43,116 nt of DNA from JTS-RE37 sp041743975 (GCA_041743975.1 JBGTLT010000108.1:1-43116); one strand, 5' to 3'; positions 26,727 to 34,981 are shown, counted from the stretch's first letter. Notes: generated by a model from the sequence alone, not told the origin. Made by a program: numbers and translations.

Positions 26727-27749
26727 TCAGGCAGGCATATCATCCCCACTTTCATTCTCGGTTGTTTTCAAAATTGCCCTTATCCTGTCAATATGGACCT
26801 GGGACATATTTGCCCTTTCAAGGGCTGATTTAGAACCAACACCTTTTTCCCCACGTGCCATTTCAGTCAATAGGTTTTTACGTTCTTCGAACATCCTAAG
26901 CGCAGTCCACATAGTTTCTTCAATTTTGTTCGACTGTTCAGCTAAAAGGTATGCTGCCGTATATGCGTGGCCGGTATGGCAACGGAACCGTAAGTTGTTA
27001 TCCTTTCCTACTTGCCATAATACACCCCCGCAACCCGGACAGTTAAAGGGAACCTGATCGCCCAGTTTATTTACTGAAGTCAAATCGCTTAACACACGTT
27101 CCGCAATTTTTGCCTCTATTAAAACATCTCCCGGAACAGCTTTTTGTTTTAGTAATTTCCGGGGAATAATCTTGTAAAGCAGGGCCCCCATTTCAGAAAT
27201 AGGCAGGCAATAGTCTACATTTACGTTATTCAGGGCATTTCTTGGCATATCTTGATATTCGGCCTCGTCCGGATCCTGTACAATACAGGTTCCACCACAT
27301 CTTTTAATAGCTTTCATACCTGCCGTTCCATCATCAAGATACCCGGTCAGCAATATTCCGATAACACCAGTCCCAAACGCAACAGCGGCGGAACGAAATA
27401 ACGGGTCAATAGCAGGACGCGACCTGTTTTCATGGGCTCCTTTGGTCACCTGCATTTTCAGGTTTCCCCCAATCAGCAGGTGATGATCAGATGGCGCAAG
27501 GTATAAATTCCCTGGTTTTAAGTTGTTTCCGTTTACTGCATGCTGACATTTTACTGAGTTTAGCTTATTTAGCGCATCTATGACTACATTTCCTGTAGCA
27601 TCAGGAGAAATATGCCTGACAATCAATATCGGCAGGGGGAAGTCTTTGGATAGTTGGCTTATTAGTTTTTTTAATGCACTCAGCCCCCCTGCTGATGTAC
27701 CTATCACGACAGCACGCGCAATTTTTTCTGTTTCACTGCTATTTTTCAT
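26727..27749 (-). CDS. CheB-type methylesterase-domain protein, no receiver
   Basis: 340 residues. CheB methylesterase domain at about 12-195 with catalytic triad S19 (GTSAGG), H46 (IVRHIS), D140 (YLDDGTAG). There is no N-terminal receiver domain. The C-terminal part adds a zinc-finger-like CPGC...RCHTGH (C237, C240, C257, H261) and an alpha-helical tail (about 265-335). Classical CheB removes methyl groups from chemoreceptors, but no MCP or CheA is here. CheB-like proteins of this form are frequent in non-chemotactic Bacteroidota and may act with PAS kinases (inference). Confidence 0.88.
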   Translation of the reverse strand: MKNSSETEKIARAVVIGTSAGGLSALKKLISQLSKDFPLPILIVRHISPDATGNVVIDALNKLNSVKCQHAVNGNNLKPGNLYLAPSDHHLLIGGNLKMQVTKGAHENRSRPAIDPLFRSAAVAFGTGVIGILLTGYLDDGTAGMKAIKRCGGTCIVQDPDEAEYQDMPRNALNNVNVDYCLPISEMGALLYKIIPRKLLKQKAVPGDVLIEAKIAERVLSDLTSVNKLGDQVPFNCPGCGGVLWQVGKDNNLRFRCHTGHAYTAAYLLAEQSNKIEETMWTALRMFEERKNLLTEMARGEKGVGSKSALERANMSQVHIDRIRAILKTTENESGDDMPA

Positions 27750-28121
27750 TTTTTCTATCCGCTATAATTTAAATATGTGATTGATCCGGAACATTCTATG
27801 TCCTACTTCGTTATTCGAAAAATCTTGACCAACGTAGTTGTTAATTATTTAAAACCAAGATATTACACGTTTAACATTTTCACTCTTATTTGCCCTTGTA
27901 TTTCATCTGTAGGTTAGCCTAAGAAGTCAAAGCTTCGGAACATAGAGGATTACACTAATGTTTATGTATGTGATGGTGTGGGCTTTTGTAGGACCAAAGT
28001 GTCTCAAAACACCCAACGCAGCTCGAAACATAAAACTAAAAATTTAAACTGAACCCCACAATGGCACATACATGCTTTTAGCGGTTGGTTGTTGTGTCTA
28101 TTCTATGCTTTACAGAGGATT
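27750..28121. other. Intergenic region between CheB and a broken VOC gene
   Basis: About 370 bp with no gene. Contains a short element at 27881-27940 similar to one at 31605-31659 (listed separately). The CheB promoter should lie at the left end; no clear TAnnTTTG box was found. Confidence 0.5.
27881..27940. repeat. Dispersed element X, copy 1
   Basis: About 60 bp with visible similarity to 31605-31659: shared blocks TTTGCCC, TTAGCC, AAGTCAA, GCTT.GGAA in the same order (about 75 per cent identity by eye, one small gap). Lies 131 bp upstream of the CheB start. Confidence 0.45.
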
Positions 28122-28485
28122 TTACCATTGTTGAATAACTATACCCAATTGCTTGTCCATCAGTGCAAATTCTTTTGCTCCCCAGGGCCGAAGCGTAATT
28201 TTATTAAGGATTTGGGTGCAGAAACTCGGGATGCGATGAGCTTATTTTATTATATGCTTCATCAATATTATTCGTTACAAGTCTAAATTCAGGATTATGT
28301 TCTTTTGCTAATTCACTATTCTCAAAAAGATTCATACGCAAACCGTCCCTTTCGATCACACAAAATGGATTCTTTGATTTCAATTCATCGTGTTCAATAG
28401 TAAATTCAAGACAATCGATAAATAGTTTTAATGCGTCTTTTATATCCATATAAAAAACGTTAGGAACTAACTTGGTAAAATTCAT
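28122..28485 (-). pseudogene. VOC-family gene with a +1 frameshift
   Basis: From the ATG at 28485 the frame reads MNFTKLVPNVFYMDIKDALK...EHNPEFRLVTNNIDEAYNKI...HPEFLHPNP and stops at 28204. Shifting by one base at HPN continues as LNKITLRPWGAKEFALMDKQ, then LGIVIQQW and a stop at 28122, the normal C-terminus of a bleomycin-resistance-like VOC protein. A single extra C is the simplest cause. Real inactivation or sequencing error. Full length would be about 121 residues. Confidence 0.8.
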
Positions 28486-28931
28486 ATTAGATTTAATTTA
28501 ATAGTAAACTTTCTTTATTGTTCATTAGCTATCTTCTTTACAATGTCAGATTACGTATTGTATAAAAACAGTTCGGCGGTTGCCGGCGAAGATATTCCGC
28601 AGGTTCCGTCCGAAGAGAACAGACAGCAAAATCAGACCCAGTAAACTTGCAACGTCCTTTGGATAAGCATAAAACGGAGTATTTAATTTTATAGACAGTT
28701 ATTTGCAGGCTTATTTCCTTTTGAGATTTTCGACCTTTAAACACATTACTAACCTCAAAATAATATATTATTTTTCTCCACATTCATTATCCCGACTACC
28801 ATTCGGACACAATTCTGTCATTATTATCCATACTTTGTTTATATATTTAGACACCGAGCATTTCTAAAATAGAATATTCCTCCGAAACTTGTATTACCGG
28901 CCAACCATTTTCGCTCTATTTTCCATCTCTG
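28486..28931. other. Gene-free stretch with a possible gene tail
   Basis: No intact gene. In the minus strand at 28847-28915 the reading frame SENGWPVIQVSEEYSILEML ends GV-stop and looks like the C-terminus of a lost protein. I could not identify it. The 81-residue frame at 28538-28783 lacks convincing features and is not counted. Confidence 0.4.
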
Positions 28932-29354
28932 TTACCTACAATAGGATGCGGAGCAGGTGGTATTGAAATAGGAAGCATAATTCAAAAAAATACCATTTAC
29001 ACAAACATCACTACGGTGGGATGTGGAGGGTCCCAGGGGAATACCGCTATCTTTAGCTTTGCCCATATCCAACACCATCCCTATGGATTCTCTTATTCTT
29101 GCATTGTCAGGGTTGAGATTCAAGTTACGAAGGTCAAGTAGCGTATAGTGGGTTGAAATCCATTTTGATTGACAGAACTTGTCGCCCCAATGACCATTTG
29201 AATTACGCCTGGATAAAAATTGTTTACCCCATCCTTCTTCAGCTATTTTGCCCTGTAGATCTATTCTGTCAATTTCAAGCAAATCCCGGTAAACCTGATA
29301 TTGTATTGCAATATCCTCTTCAAGCAACCATGCTATGGTTTGTTTTTCGTCCAT
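28932..29354 (-). pseudogene. Truncated conserved hypothetical, prenyltransferase/terpene-cyclase-like repeat protein
   Basis: From the ATG at 29354 (MDEKQTIAWLLEEDIAIQYQ) the product runs about 140 residues. Helical, with NGHWGDKF and STHYTLLDLRNLNL in the style of alpha/alpha-toroid (squalene-cyclase/prenyltransferase-like) proteins. After FLNYASYFNT the sequence abruptly turns into TTCSASYCR and stops at 28932. Members I recall are about twice as long, so this is probably a 3'-truncated gene. The family name is by resemblance only. Confidence 0.5.
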
Positions 29355-29481
29355 TGGAATTACAGCAGCAACCCGAAGGTGGCGATTTCGAAGAACTGAA
29401 CTGTCAATATACCCCAAACTCAGTTAGCTGCACAAAGCTTTAGGTAACCACTGAACTGCCACGTTTGGGTAGGTGCTCTAT

Positions 29482-29943
29482 TTATTGTTGTTCACATATT
29501 TCTTTTAACTTAAAAAGTGCTTTTGGGAAGTTCTGGTTCATATAATCTTCAAAATCTTCAGTAGTGTCCAATTCAACAACAACCATGGAAATGCCATTGG
29601 TTTCTTCAAAAGAATAATTTTCCAGTCCACCTGCCCATTTTTCAACTTCCGGACCTTCGGTAATTTCTTTATCATCTTTTAAAAGACCAAAGTGTCTTAT
29701 AGAAACAAACTTGTTTGGAATGTTTTCAACTATCTCAGAGACCATACCTCCCTTTTCTCCTTTCTCATCCGTGCCAATAAAGAGAATTTTGCTGCCCTTG
29801 TTCCAGATTCCGTCATAAGTAGATGTTGGATTAAATAAAGCAGTCCATTGTTCATATGTTGATTTATTGTTAATGCCAAGCATTGCATCATAGACTTTGC
29901 TCACAGGAGCTTTGATTCCTACGTTGAACTGCAATTTTTTCAT
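29482..29943 (-). CDS. SRPBCC-domain protein
   Basis: Start at 29943 (MKKLQFNVGIKAPVSKVYDAM), the usual first strand of this family; the frame is open to 30024 but that part overlaps the upstream gene. 153 residues. Landmarks: the V-x-A-P-V-x-K-V-Y-D-A-M opening, an ISMVVVELDTTEDFEDYM sheet-helix joint, and a C-terminal helix (FPKALFKLKEIC). Predicted cytosolic ligand-binding fold. Follows the kelch-like lipoprotein on the same strand at 44 bp. Confidence 0.82.
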   Translation of the reverse strand: MKKLQFNVGIKAPVSKVYDAMLGINNKSTYEQWTALFNPTSTYDGIWNKGSKILFIGTDEKGEKGGMVSEIVENIPNKFVSIRHFGLLKDDKEITEGPEVEKWAGGLENYSFEETNGISMVVVELDTTEDFEDYMNQNFPKALFKLKEICEQQ

Positions 29944-29987
29944 GGTATCTGATTTTAGGTTAGTGCAATCTTTCAAAGTTGTCCATT

Positions 29988-30965
29988 TCATCTGACTTCG
30001 CTCAATTTTTTTTCCAACATCCAAACATCATTGTCATATCTGAAATCCGGGTGATTTGGTGTTCCTCCATATTTCCCACCTGTCATAAAAATTTTGTCCT
30101 TGTAAACTGTCGCTGCAATTCCACCACGAGGAAGCCAGGGTGCATTTTGGGTTTCCCAATTTTTTCCGTCAGTACTAAATAGCACCTGACTTGAAAATTG
30201 TCCGTTTCTATTACAACCAAGTAACCAGATTTTGTTCTCAAACACCTGTGCCGAATACCCAAATATCTGCTCGTCCTTTACGATTTCAGAGGTCACCTTT
30301 TGCCAATTTAAACCATCAGCAGAACTCCAAACGTCATTGTCAAGTAAGTAAAGTGTATGTTTTAGCTTTACAATTTGGCTACCACTTCTTTGTCCAAAGG
30401 CTAAATTGTCTTTTTGCTTTGTCCAACGAACGCCGTCTTCTGAATTCCAAATGTCTGAATACTTTGTGCTTTTATCTTCACCACCTATTATCCAAATTTT
30501 GTTCTCAAAAACAAAGGGGTGATAAAAAAATCGATTGGGTAAATTGCTTTCTTTGGATATTATTGTCCAATTTTTGAAGTCAGTAGTTCTATATATTTTT
30601 GGCTTGAAAGTAAATCGTTCTATGTTGCCTTTAAAATGACCAAGCCCATAAATCGCACCTTTGAAATAAACATAGTCTAAGAAAGCAAGATTGTGTATTG
30701 AGTTCGGCAGAGGCGATTTTGTCCATTTCTTTCCATCATCTGAATGCCAGGTACCGTCAGGGTGAAATGTCCACAAAGTGTCGTCAATGCTGAACATTTG
30801 GAAATTGTAGTCTTTCTTCCAGTCGGCGCTATCCAGGAGTTTAGTCCACACATATGAACTATCACTATTAATAGTTTGGTTACTTAGCCGAGCCTGTCCA
30901 CTACTGTTTGACTGGTTTAAACAAGAAACTAAAATGGCCAGGTAAAATATAAAAAGCGATTTCAT
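29988..30965 (-). CDS. Kelch/BNR-type beta-propeller lipoprotein
   Basis: 325 residues. Signal peptide with lipobox LVSC (C15). The mature protein has about five blades with the recurrent motif (D/S)GxxW(T/Q)K (e.g. SDDGKKWTKSPLP, SEDGVRWTKQKDN, SADGLNWQKVTSE, STDGKNWETQNAP) and kelch-like VFENKIWIIGGE/VFENKIWLLGC strands. An extracellular or periplasmic binding propeller is likely. No catalytic motif (such as sialidase Asp-boxes in strict form) is secure. Confidence 0.82.
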   Translation of the reverse strand: MKSLFIFYLAILVSCLNQSNSSGQARLSNQTINSDSSYVWTKLLDSADWKKDYNFQMFSIDDTLWTFHPDGTWHSDDGKKWTKSPLPNSIHNLAFLDYVYFKGAIYGLGHFKGNIERFTFKPKIYRTTDFKNWTIISKESNLPNRFFYHPFVFENKIWIIGGEDKSTKYSDIWNSEDGVRWTKQKDNLAFGQRSGSQIVKLKHTLYLLDNDVWSSADGLNWQKVTSEIVKDEQIFGYSAQVFENKIWLLGCNRNGQFSSQVLFSTDGKNWETQNAPWLPRGGIAATVYKDKIFMTGGKYGGTPNHPDFRYDNDVWMLEKKLSEVR

Positions 30966-31152
30966 TGTTATTTAATAAAAATGTTTATGTAAATAGCTCT
31001 GCTTCTTACTTTTAGTAAAACTGTTAAAAACGCCTATTAATGTAAATAAAAATGCCCTAAGATAAAAGCTTTGCTAAACCGAAATCAGAGGTATGGTCCT
31101 TCCGATATGTCTACTATTAAGGCCATCGGGTCGTTGTTTATTATTCTTTTTC

Positions 31153-31584
31153 TCAGCAAGCACTTTCGGGATGCTCATTGACATACATAATTGTTGATTT
31201 ACATAACTTTTCCAAGGTCGGAATATGTATGTCGTTTAGCTTCTTTACATAAATACAGGATTTTCCCATTTTAAATTTTCCTAAGGTATCCAATAGCTGT
31301 TTATGGTCTTCTGTTGGTGTGAAAACATAAAGGGAAAATTCCGCTTTGCGGGGTGAAAAACCAATAAGTGGAGCGTCACCTTCACGGCCACTGGCATATT
31401 TATAATGGTATTTACCAAATCCAATAATTGTCGGTCCCCACATTTTGGGTTCAAATCCTGACCATTTTGTCATTAGTTCAACCAGTTGAAAACTGTCTGC
31501 CTTCTTTTGTTCGTTGTCAACGTATGAGTTTATGAAATCTTTTACATCAACCTCTGTTTCAGTTGTCTTGTTTTTGTCTGCCAT
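31153..31584 (-). CDS. DUF1801-domain protein
   Basis: 143 residues. Matches the DUF1801 (YdhG-like) fold: VDVKDFINSYVDNEQKKADSF, then LMTKWSGFEPKMWGPTIIGFG, YKYASGREGDAPLIGFSPRK and EFSLYVFT. Role unknown. Element X copy 2 begins about 20 bp upstream of its ATG. Confidence 0.85.
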   Translation of the reverse strand: MADKNKTTETEVDVKDFINSYVDNEQKKADSFQLVELMTKWSGFEPKMWGPTIIGFGKYHYKYASGREGDAPLIGFSPRKAEFSLYVFTPTEDHKQLLDTLGKFKMGKSCIYVKKLNDIHIPTLEKLCKSTIMYVNEHPESAC

Positions 31585-31739
31585 ATGACTAATTTTAAAT
31601 TTATCCCTCTTCTTTGCCCGTGTCTTTCCTCTTTAGCCCAAAAAGTCAATGCTTTGGAAACCCCCCTATGGTTTATACCCTATTTTACTTGCCGGGCAAT
31701 TTACACTATCAGTTAATGATCAATTTACCGCCCCAATTC
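31585..31739. other. Upstream region of DUF1801 gene
   Basis: About 155 bp without a gene. Contains element X copy 2 (31605-31659). The sequence from about 31740 onward belongs to the IS91-type remnant. Confidence 0.4.
31605..31659. repeat. Dispersed element X, copy 2
   Basis: Similar to 27881-27940 (TTTGCCC, TTAGCC, AAGTCAA, GCTTTGGAA blocks in order). Both lie upstream of minus-strand genes in the same orientation. Confidence 0.45.
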
Positions 31740-32088
31740 ATGGTTCCCCGATTTCTTATTCGAGGCATTTCTGAAAGAAATGCTCCTATATAAAGGTACT
31801 ATTTCACCTCTGGTGACAAAAAAAAGATTTGACTTTTCAAAGATAAACGCTATAAAAATTTAGGGTGGTGAGTATTCAGGAGCCTTCCGGCCCGCCGCAA
31901 AAAAAATTTGAATATCTTTTAGGTTATGAGTTTCGGATTGCCATTACCAACCGCCGGATTATTGAAGTGAAAGACAAGTTAAGCTTCACATGGTAGGATT
32001 ACCGTATAAGGTACTTTAGAAAAATGAAACTTGATATCGATGCACCGGAAGTAATTCTCGTGGGCTTAGCATTGCCTGAAAGAAAAAG
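31740..32088 (+). mobile_element. IS91-type (IS801/IS1294-like) transposase remnant
   Basis: Plus-strand fragments align in order with the C-terminal half of IS91-family transposases. First frame: FEAFLKEMLLYKGTISPLVT, then KKRFDFSKIN (31756 on). After a frameshift: VVSIQEPSGPPQKKFEYLLG, YEFRIAITNRRIIEVKDKLSF, stop, DYR, then KMKLDIDAPEV. The family-typical order is 'WVVY-K-PF-GP-Q-LEYLG-Y-H-AI-N-RI', followed by 'F-W-DYR' and 'M-LD--EF'. Several stops and frameshifts show it is dead. It overlaps the 3' end of the YceI gene. Confidence 0.8.
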
Positions 32089-32682
32089 GGCCACCAACGA
32101 TTTATCTGCCCAACTTCCTTCATATGCGATATTCCATTGAAATCGGTCGATTGTAAACCTGGCTGTAAATGCTTTTTGCATTATCCCGGCTGTGAAGGTT
32201 ATGTTTTTGGTAATGTCCTTTATAGTTAGATTCCCTGCAATGACTAGGCTATCCATTGTTTTTTGTTTTATGCTGGTAATTTCAAATTTCGAAATAGGGT
32301 ACGTTTCTGTATCGAAAAAATCTTCACTTTTCATGTGATTGTTAAACTTTTGTCTTGGTACTGGCTCATGCTCGGGTATATCAGTAACTTCAATGGTGTT
32401 CATGTCAGCTGTAAATTGTCCCCCGACTAACATACTTTCAGAAGTTGTAAAGACCGCATCCTGTAATTGCATTTGTCCTTCGTGTTTTCCGGCACCGTTC
32501 ATTTTGGTTCCCTTCCAAAGAATTAAGGAACTGGATAAATCCACTTTCAAAGTATCGCTTATGTCCTGGTTGATGGATTGGGATGGCTTTTTAATAATTG
32601 CTTGTTGGGAATCTGATTTATGTTTCCCCATGCAGGAAACAAGGATAGTTGATAGGATTAATATGATGCATGCTTTATTCAT
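31999..32682 (-). CDS. YceI-family lipoprotein, C-terminus replaced by IS91 remnant
   Basis: 227 residues as read. Signal peptide with lipobox LVSC (C17). YceI lipocalin-like domain from about 45: LILWKGTKMNGAGKHEGQM, QFTADMNTIEVTDIP, DFFDTETYPISKFEITSI, LVIAGNLTIKDITKNITF, FTIDRFQWNIAYEGSWADKSL. After residue ~197 (SLV) the family's last strand is missing; the reading frame runs on antisense through the transposase remnant (ALFLSGNAKPTRI...). YceI proteins bind isoprenoid-type lipids. It overlaps the upstream intradiol-like gene by 8 bp, so they were an operon. Probably non-functional or altered. Confidence 0.8.
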   Translation of the reverse strand: MNKACIILILSTILVSCMGKHKSDSQQAIIKKPSQSINQDISDTLKVDLSSSLILWKGTKMNGAGKHEGQMQLQDAVFTTSESMLVGGQFTADMNTIEVTDIPEHEPVPRQKFNNHMKSEDFFDTETYPISKFEITSIKQKTMDSLVIAGNLTIKDITKNITFTAGIMQKAFTARFTIDRFQWNIAYEGSWADKSLVALFLSGNAKPTRITSGASISSFIFLKYLIR

Positions 32683-33304
32683 AACCAGGAATGTTTTTAC
32701 CCAAAATTATATCCCTTGTTCCAACTAATAAATTTCCTTCTTTCCTAAAGATCAGAAGTCCAGAACTGCCCCCTCTTGGAGAATCAGGATTGATCTCCTT
32801 GTCCGTAAGCAGGCTATCTCCCTCAAAATAACTACTATCGAGCCAATAATACTTTCCATTTGGCTCCAGGATTGTATAATGGATATGGGCTGGTATGGAA
32901 CTGTTCGGGTAGGGAGCAGGCTTCACGGTGTATATAGTATAACGTCCATTTTTATCCGTTCTGACCCATCCCCTGTTGTAACCGTGTTTCTTACCCCAAC
33001 CCTGAGCAACCTCTTTTGGAGCATAAAGGCCTTCCTGATTGGTATGATAAACATATAGGATAACGTTCTCAGCATGTTCTTTTCCGTCAGGTTGATATAT
33101 CGTCCCTTCAACTTTTATCTTGACACCAGACGTATTGAATTCTGGTAATGTATCTGTAGTTGTTAATTTTCTGTCTCCATATTCAAAAATCGCTTCACAG
33201 CCTTCACAGGGTCCGCCAACAAGCGTTGGAGTGTCTTGATTTTGAGAATTCGCACAGGAAGAGATTAAAACTGTCAAAAGTATTGCTGTTAATGTTCGTT
33301 TCAT
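32675..33304 (-). CDS. Intradiol ring-cleavage dioxygenase-like lipoprotein
   Basis: 209 residues. Lipobox SSC (C17) and a GGPCEGCEA motif near residue 30 typical of the Bacteroidota branch. The dioxygenase fold core follows: GTIYQPDGKEHAENVILYVYH, then RTDKNGRYTIYTVKPAPYP and IPAHIHYTI, where the AHIHY histidines and the Tyr residues of YVYH are candidates for the ferric-iron ligands (two Tyr, two His in the family). The natural substrate of these secreted forms is not established. Co-transcribed with the YceI gene. Confidence 0.83.
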   Translation of the reverse strand: MKRTLTAILLTVLISSCANSQNQDTPTLVGGPCEGCEAIFEYGDRKLTTTDTLPEFNTSGVKIKVEGTIYQPDGKEHAENVILYVYHTNQEGLYAPKEVAQGWGKKHGYNRGWVRTDKNGRYTIYTVKPAPYPNSSIPAHIHYTILEPNGKYYWLDSSYFEGDSLLTDKEINPDSPRGGSSGLLIFRKEGNLLVGTRDIILGKNIPGYE

Positions 33305-33670
33305 TGTTCTTGTTTTAAATTACCGCCAACGATATGGAAATGATTTATGCCAGATAATTCCAGCTGCGAAATCGAGCTGTTTAAATATAAGAAATTAATG
33401 GGCGGGGGAGGGGTAAGCTGAATCCTGGGCGGTGGTAACAGCTTGGTGCTGCACTAACCGTGCGACCATCCCCAGAACCCTATAAAAATTCCCGAACCAC
33501 CTTTTTAAAATTGTTTTTAATGGTCCGGTCCCTGCGGATCCTGACCCGGCCTTTGAAAGTTCATCCCGACTTTAACAGATATTAAAACCGGGGTTATCAG
33601 TCCTGCATACAGGCAGATTGGCAAACAATTTTAAAAAGGAAGGGCAGTCACAGGCCCACGTCTTTAATCT
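33305..33670. other. Intergenic region with a perfect 17-bp inverted repeat
   Basis: No gene seen. A 17-bp perfect inverted repeat (33500-33516 and 33623-33639) brackets about 106 bp; further right a three-hairpin repeat (33671-33751) begins. The first ~150 bp probably hold the promoter of the dioxygenase-like gene. Confidence 0.55.
33500..33639. repeat. 17-bp perfect terminal inverted repeats around ~106 bp
   Basis: Left arm CCTTTTTAAAATTGTTT (33500-33516), right arm AAACAATTTTAAAAAGG (33623-33639): exact reverse complements. The interior has a small CCTG-CATA-CAGG hairpin. It might be a MITE or a long cruciform; no target-site duplication can be confirmed. Confidence 0.75.
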
Positions 33671-33751
33671 AAAGAATTCCGCGGGGTTTTTGCCCAGGGG
33701 CGCCCCTCCTCTGGAGAGGTCGAAACCACTTAGACGGATTCAGGTGAGGAG
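33671..33751 (+). repeat. Three-hairpin dispersed repeat, copy B
   Basis: AAAGAATTCCGCGGGGTTTT then CCTCCTCTGGAGAGGTCG, AAACCACTTAGACGGATT and CAGGTGAGG. Same order as copy A (15697-15771) and inverted copy C (42721-42800). First stem degraded, central CCTC...GAGG stem intact. Confidence 0.8.
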
Positions 33752-33821
33752 AAAAGGCACTATTGCCGCCAGTCACACAAATCTTATTTTCGGGACCTGA
33801 GATAGAGACCAGGAAGCATTG

Positions 33822-34163
33822 TTAATATATGGTATTTTTTAACTTTTTCAAAATCCAGGTGCTGATCCATTGGGCATCCTTGTTGCAAACAGGCGTTATA
33901 AGTGGTTGTTCACAACTTTCAATTTGTAAGGTTGGTTTCGTTTTTGGACGATATGCCAGTTCAGGAAAATCATCGGGATCAAGTGTAAGATATTCACATA
34001 GTTTGACCCGGGAGTTCACCGACAGCGAATTATTGAGCCCTTTCATATATAGGGAAATTTCCTCTTGAGAAGCTCCGGATACCTGAGATAATACATCCAG
34101 CTCCGCCATCATGTTTTGCCAGTTCCCATTGTAACTCTTAAAAATTGCCCTTTTGAGTTGCAC
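33822..34163 (-). CDS. Small XRE-like helix-turn-helix protein
   Basis: 113 residues. Residues about 20-75 (MMAELDVLSQVSGASQEEISLYMKGLNNSLSVNSRVKLCEYLTLDPDDF) resemble the Cro/C1 pattern 'LS-x-G-S-x-x-x-IS-Y-x-G-x-x-x-S-x-x-x-x-x-K-x-x-x-x-L-x-x-x-x-D-x-F'. The C-terminal third is unrelated and hydrophilic. Could be a small regulator; family assignment is tentative. Confidence 0.5.
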   Translation of the reverse strand: MQLKRAIFKSYNGNWQNMMAELDVLSQVSGASQEEISLYMKGLNNSLSVNSRVKLCEYLTLDPDDFPELAYRPKTKPTLQIESCEQPLITPVCNKDAQWISTWILKKLKNTIY

Positions 34164-34981
34164 TTCACATATTATACAAATTCTACTAAATGTAAGACTT
34201 TTATTACAGATGTTGACACTTTTCAGGGAATATCATCCAATAATATCCATTGTTTTCAGATACCCTGTAAAAGGCGTTTAAAAATGGTTAGAAATGACCT
34301 TGAATAAAGCCCGAATAAGAGGAGGGGTACATACCTTTTTTTTCAGGAATCCCGACGTCTGTTGAATGTAAAATCCTTTTCTATAATAGTGCTATATGAC
34401 ATGGCAATTGAAAACCATAAAAGTTTATCAGGATAATTCCTGCCAATTTCGAAACCTCCCCGTCTATATCAATCTCATTTTAAAGGCTTTTTATAGTATC
34501 CATCCCTAACTGTACCATGCACTCTTGCCAGAAATAAGCACTATCGGCCTGACCTTGAGGCAGCATTGCTTCCTGGCCTTGGCGGGAGTCAAACCTGGTT
34601 TTTTCCAGATTGCTTTCCTTCTTCCGGAAAGTGTAGAAATATCCGTTTTTCCAAGCTGTACGTCCCCTATGCCATCCACAGTGATTTTTATTTGAGATCC
34701 CATATTATTTCTTTACATTCTGCCCGGTTAAGCCGGTATTTGGTTGGGAACTATTTGGGAGCTGGTATAGACTTGCCTGATAAGATCTTCGCATTGACGA
34801 ATGAAAGCAGGATTAATAATGTTCGATCCCATGTTTTAGGATATAATCAAAACCTCCCGGAAGCCATACTACAATCGTACTGAGTTGCCCATATCACCCG
34901 ATAAATTAGATTACATTTACTTAGATTAAAACACTCGAGACACACAAATCCCTCGGTTTGGACAATCCGGATCCTTCAAAG
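34164..34981. other. Long region without an intact gene
   Basis: About 800 bp upstream of the response-regulator gene. Only one stretch (34480-34703, minus) reads as coding and is split by a frameshift; it is listed separately. The 105-residue plus-strand frame (34566-34883) is antisense to it. Confidence 0.45.
34480..34703 (-). pseudogene. Possible frameshifted small gene
   Basis: From the ATG at 34703: MGSQIKITVDGIGDVQLGKT then DISTLSG. A different minus-strand frame, meeting it near 34620, continues KKESNLEKTRFDSRQGQEAM, LPQGQADSAYFWQECMVQLG, MDTIKSL and a stop at 34480. Both parts have coding-like composition and join at one point, which suggests a single-base shift. Product of about 75 residues, not recognised. 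Confidence 0.3.

Noticed and set aside
26504..26755. 83-residue minus-strand ORF overlapping the CheB 3' end
   Set aside because: It belongs to the degenerate tandem repeat and overlaps the end of the CheB gene; no independent evidence of translation.
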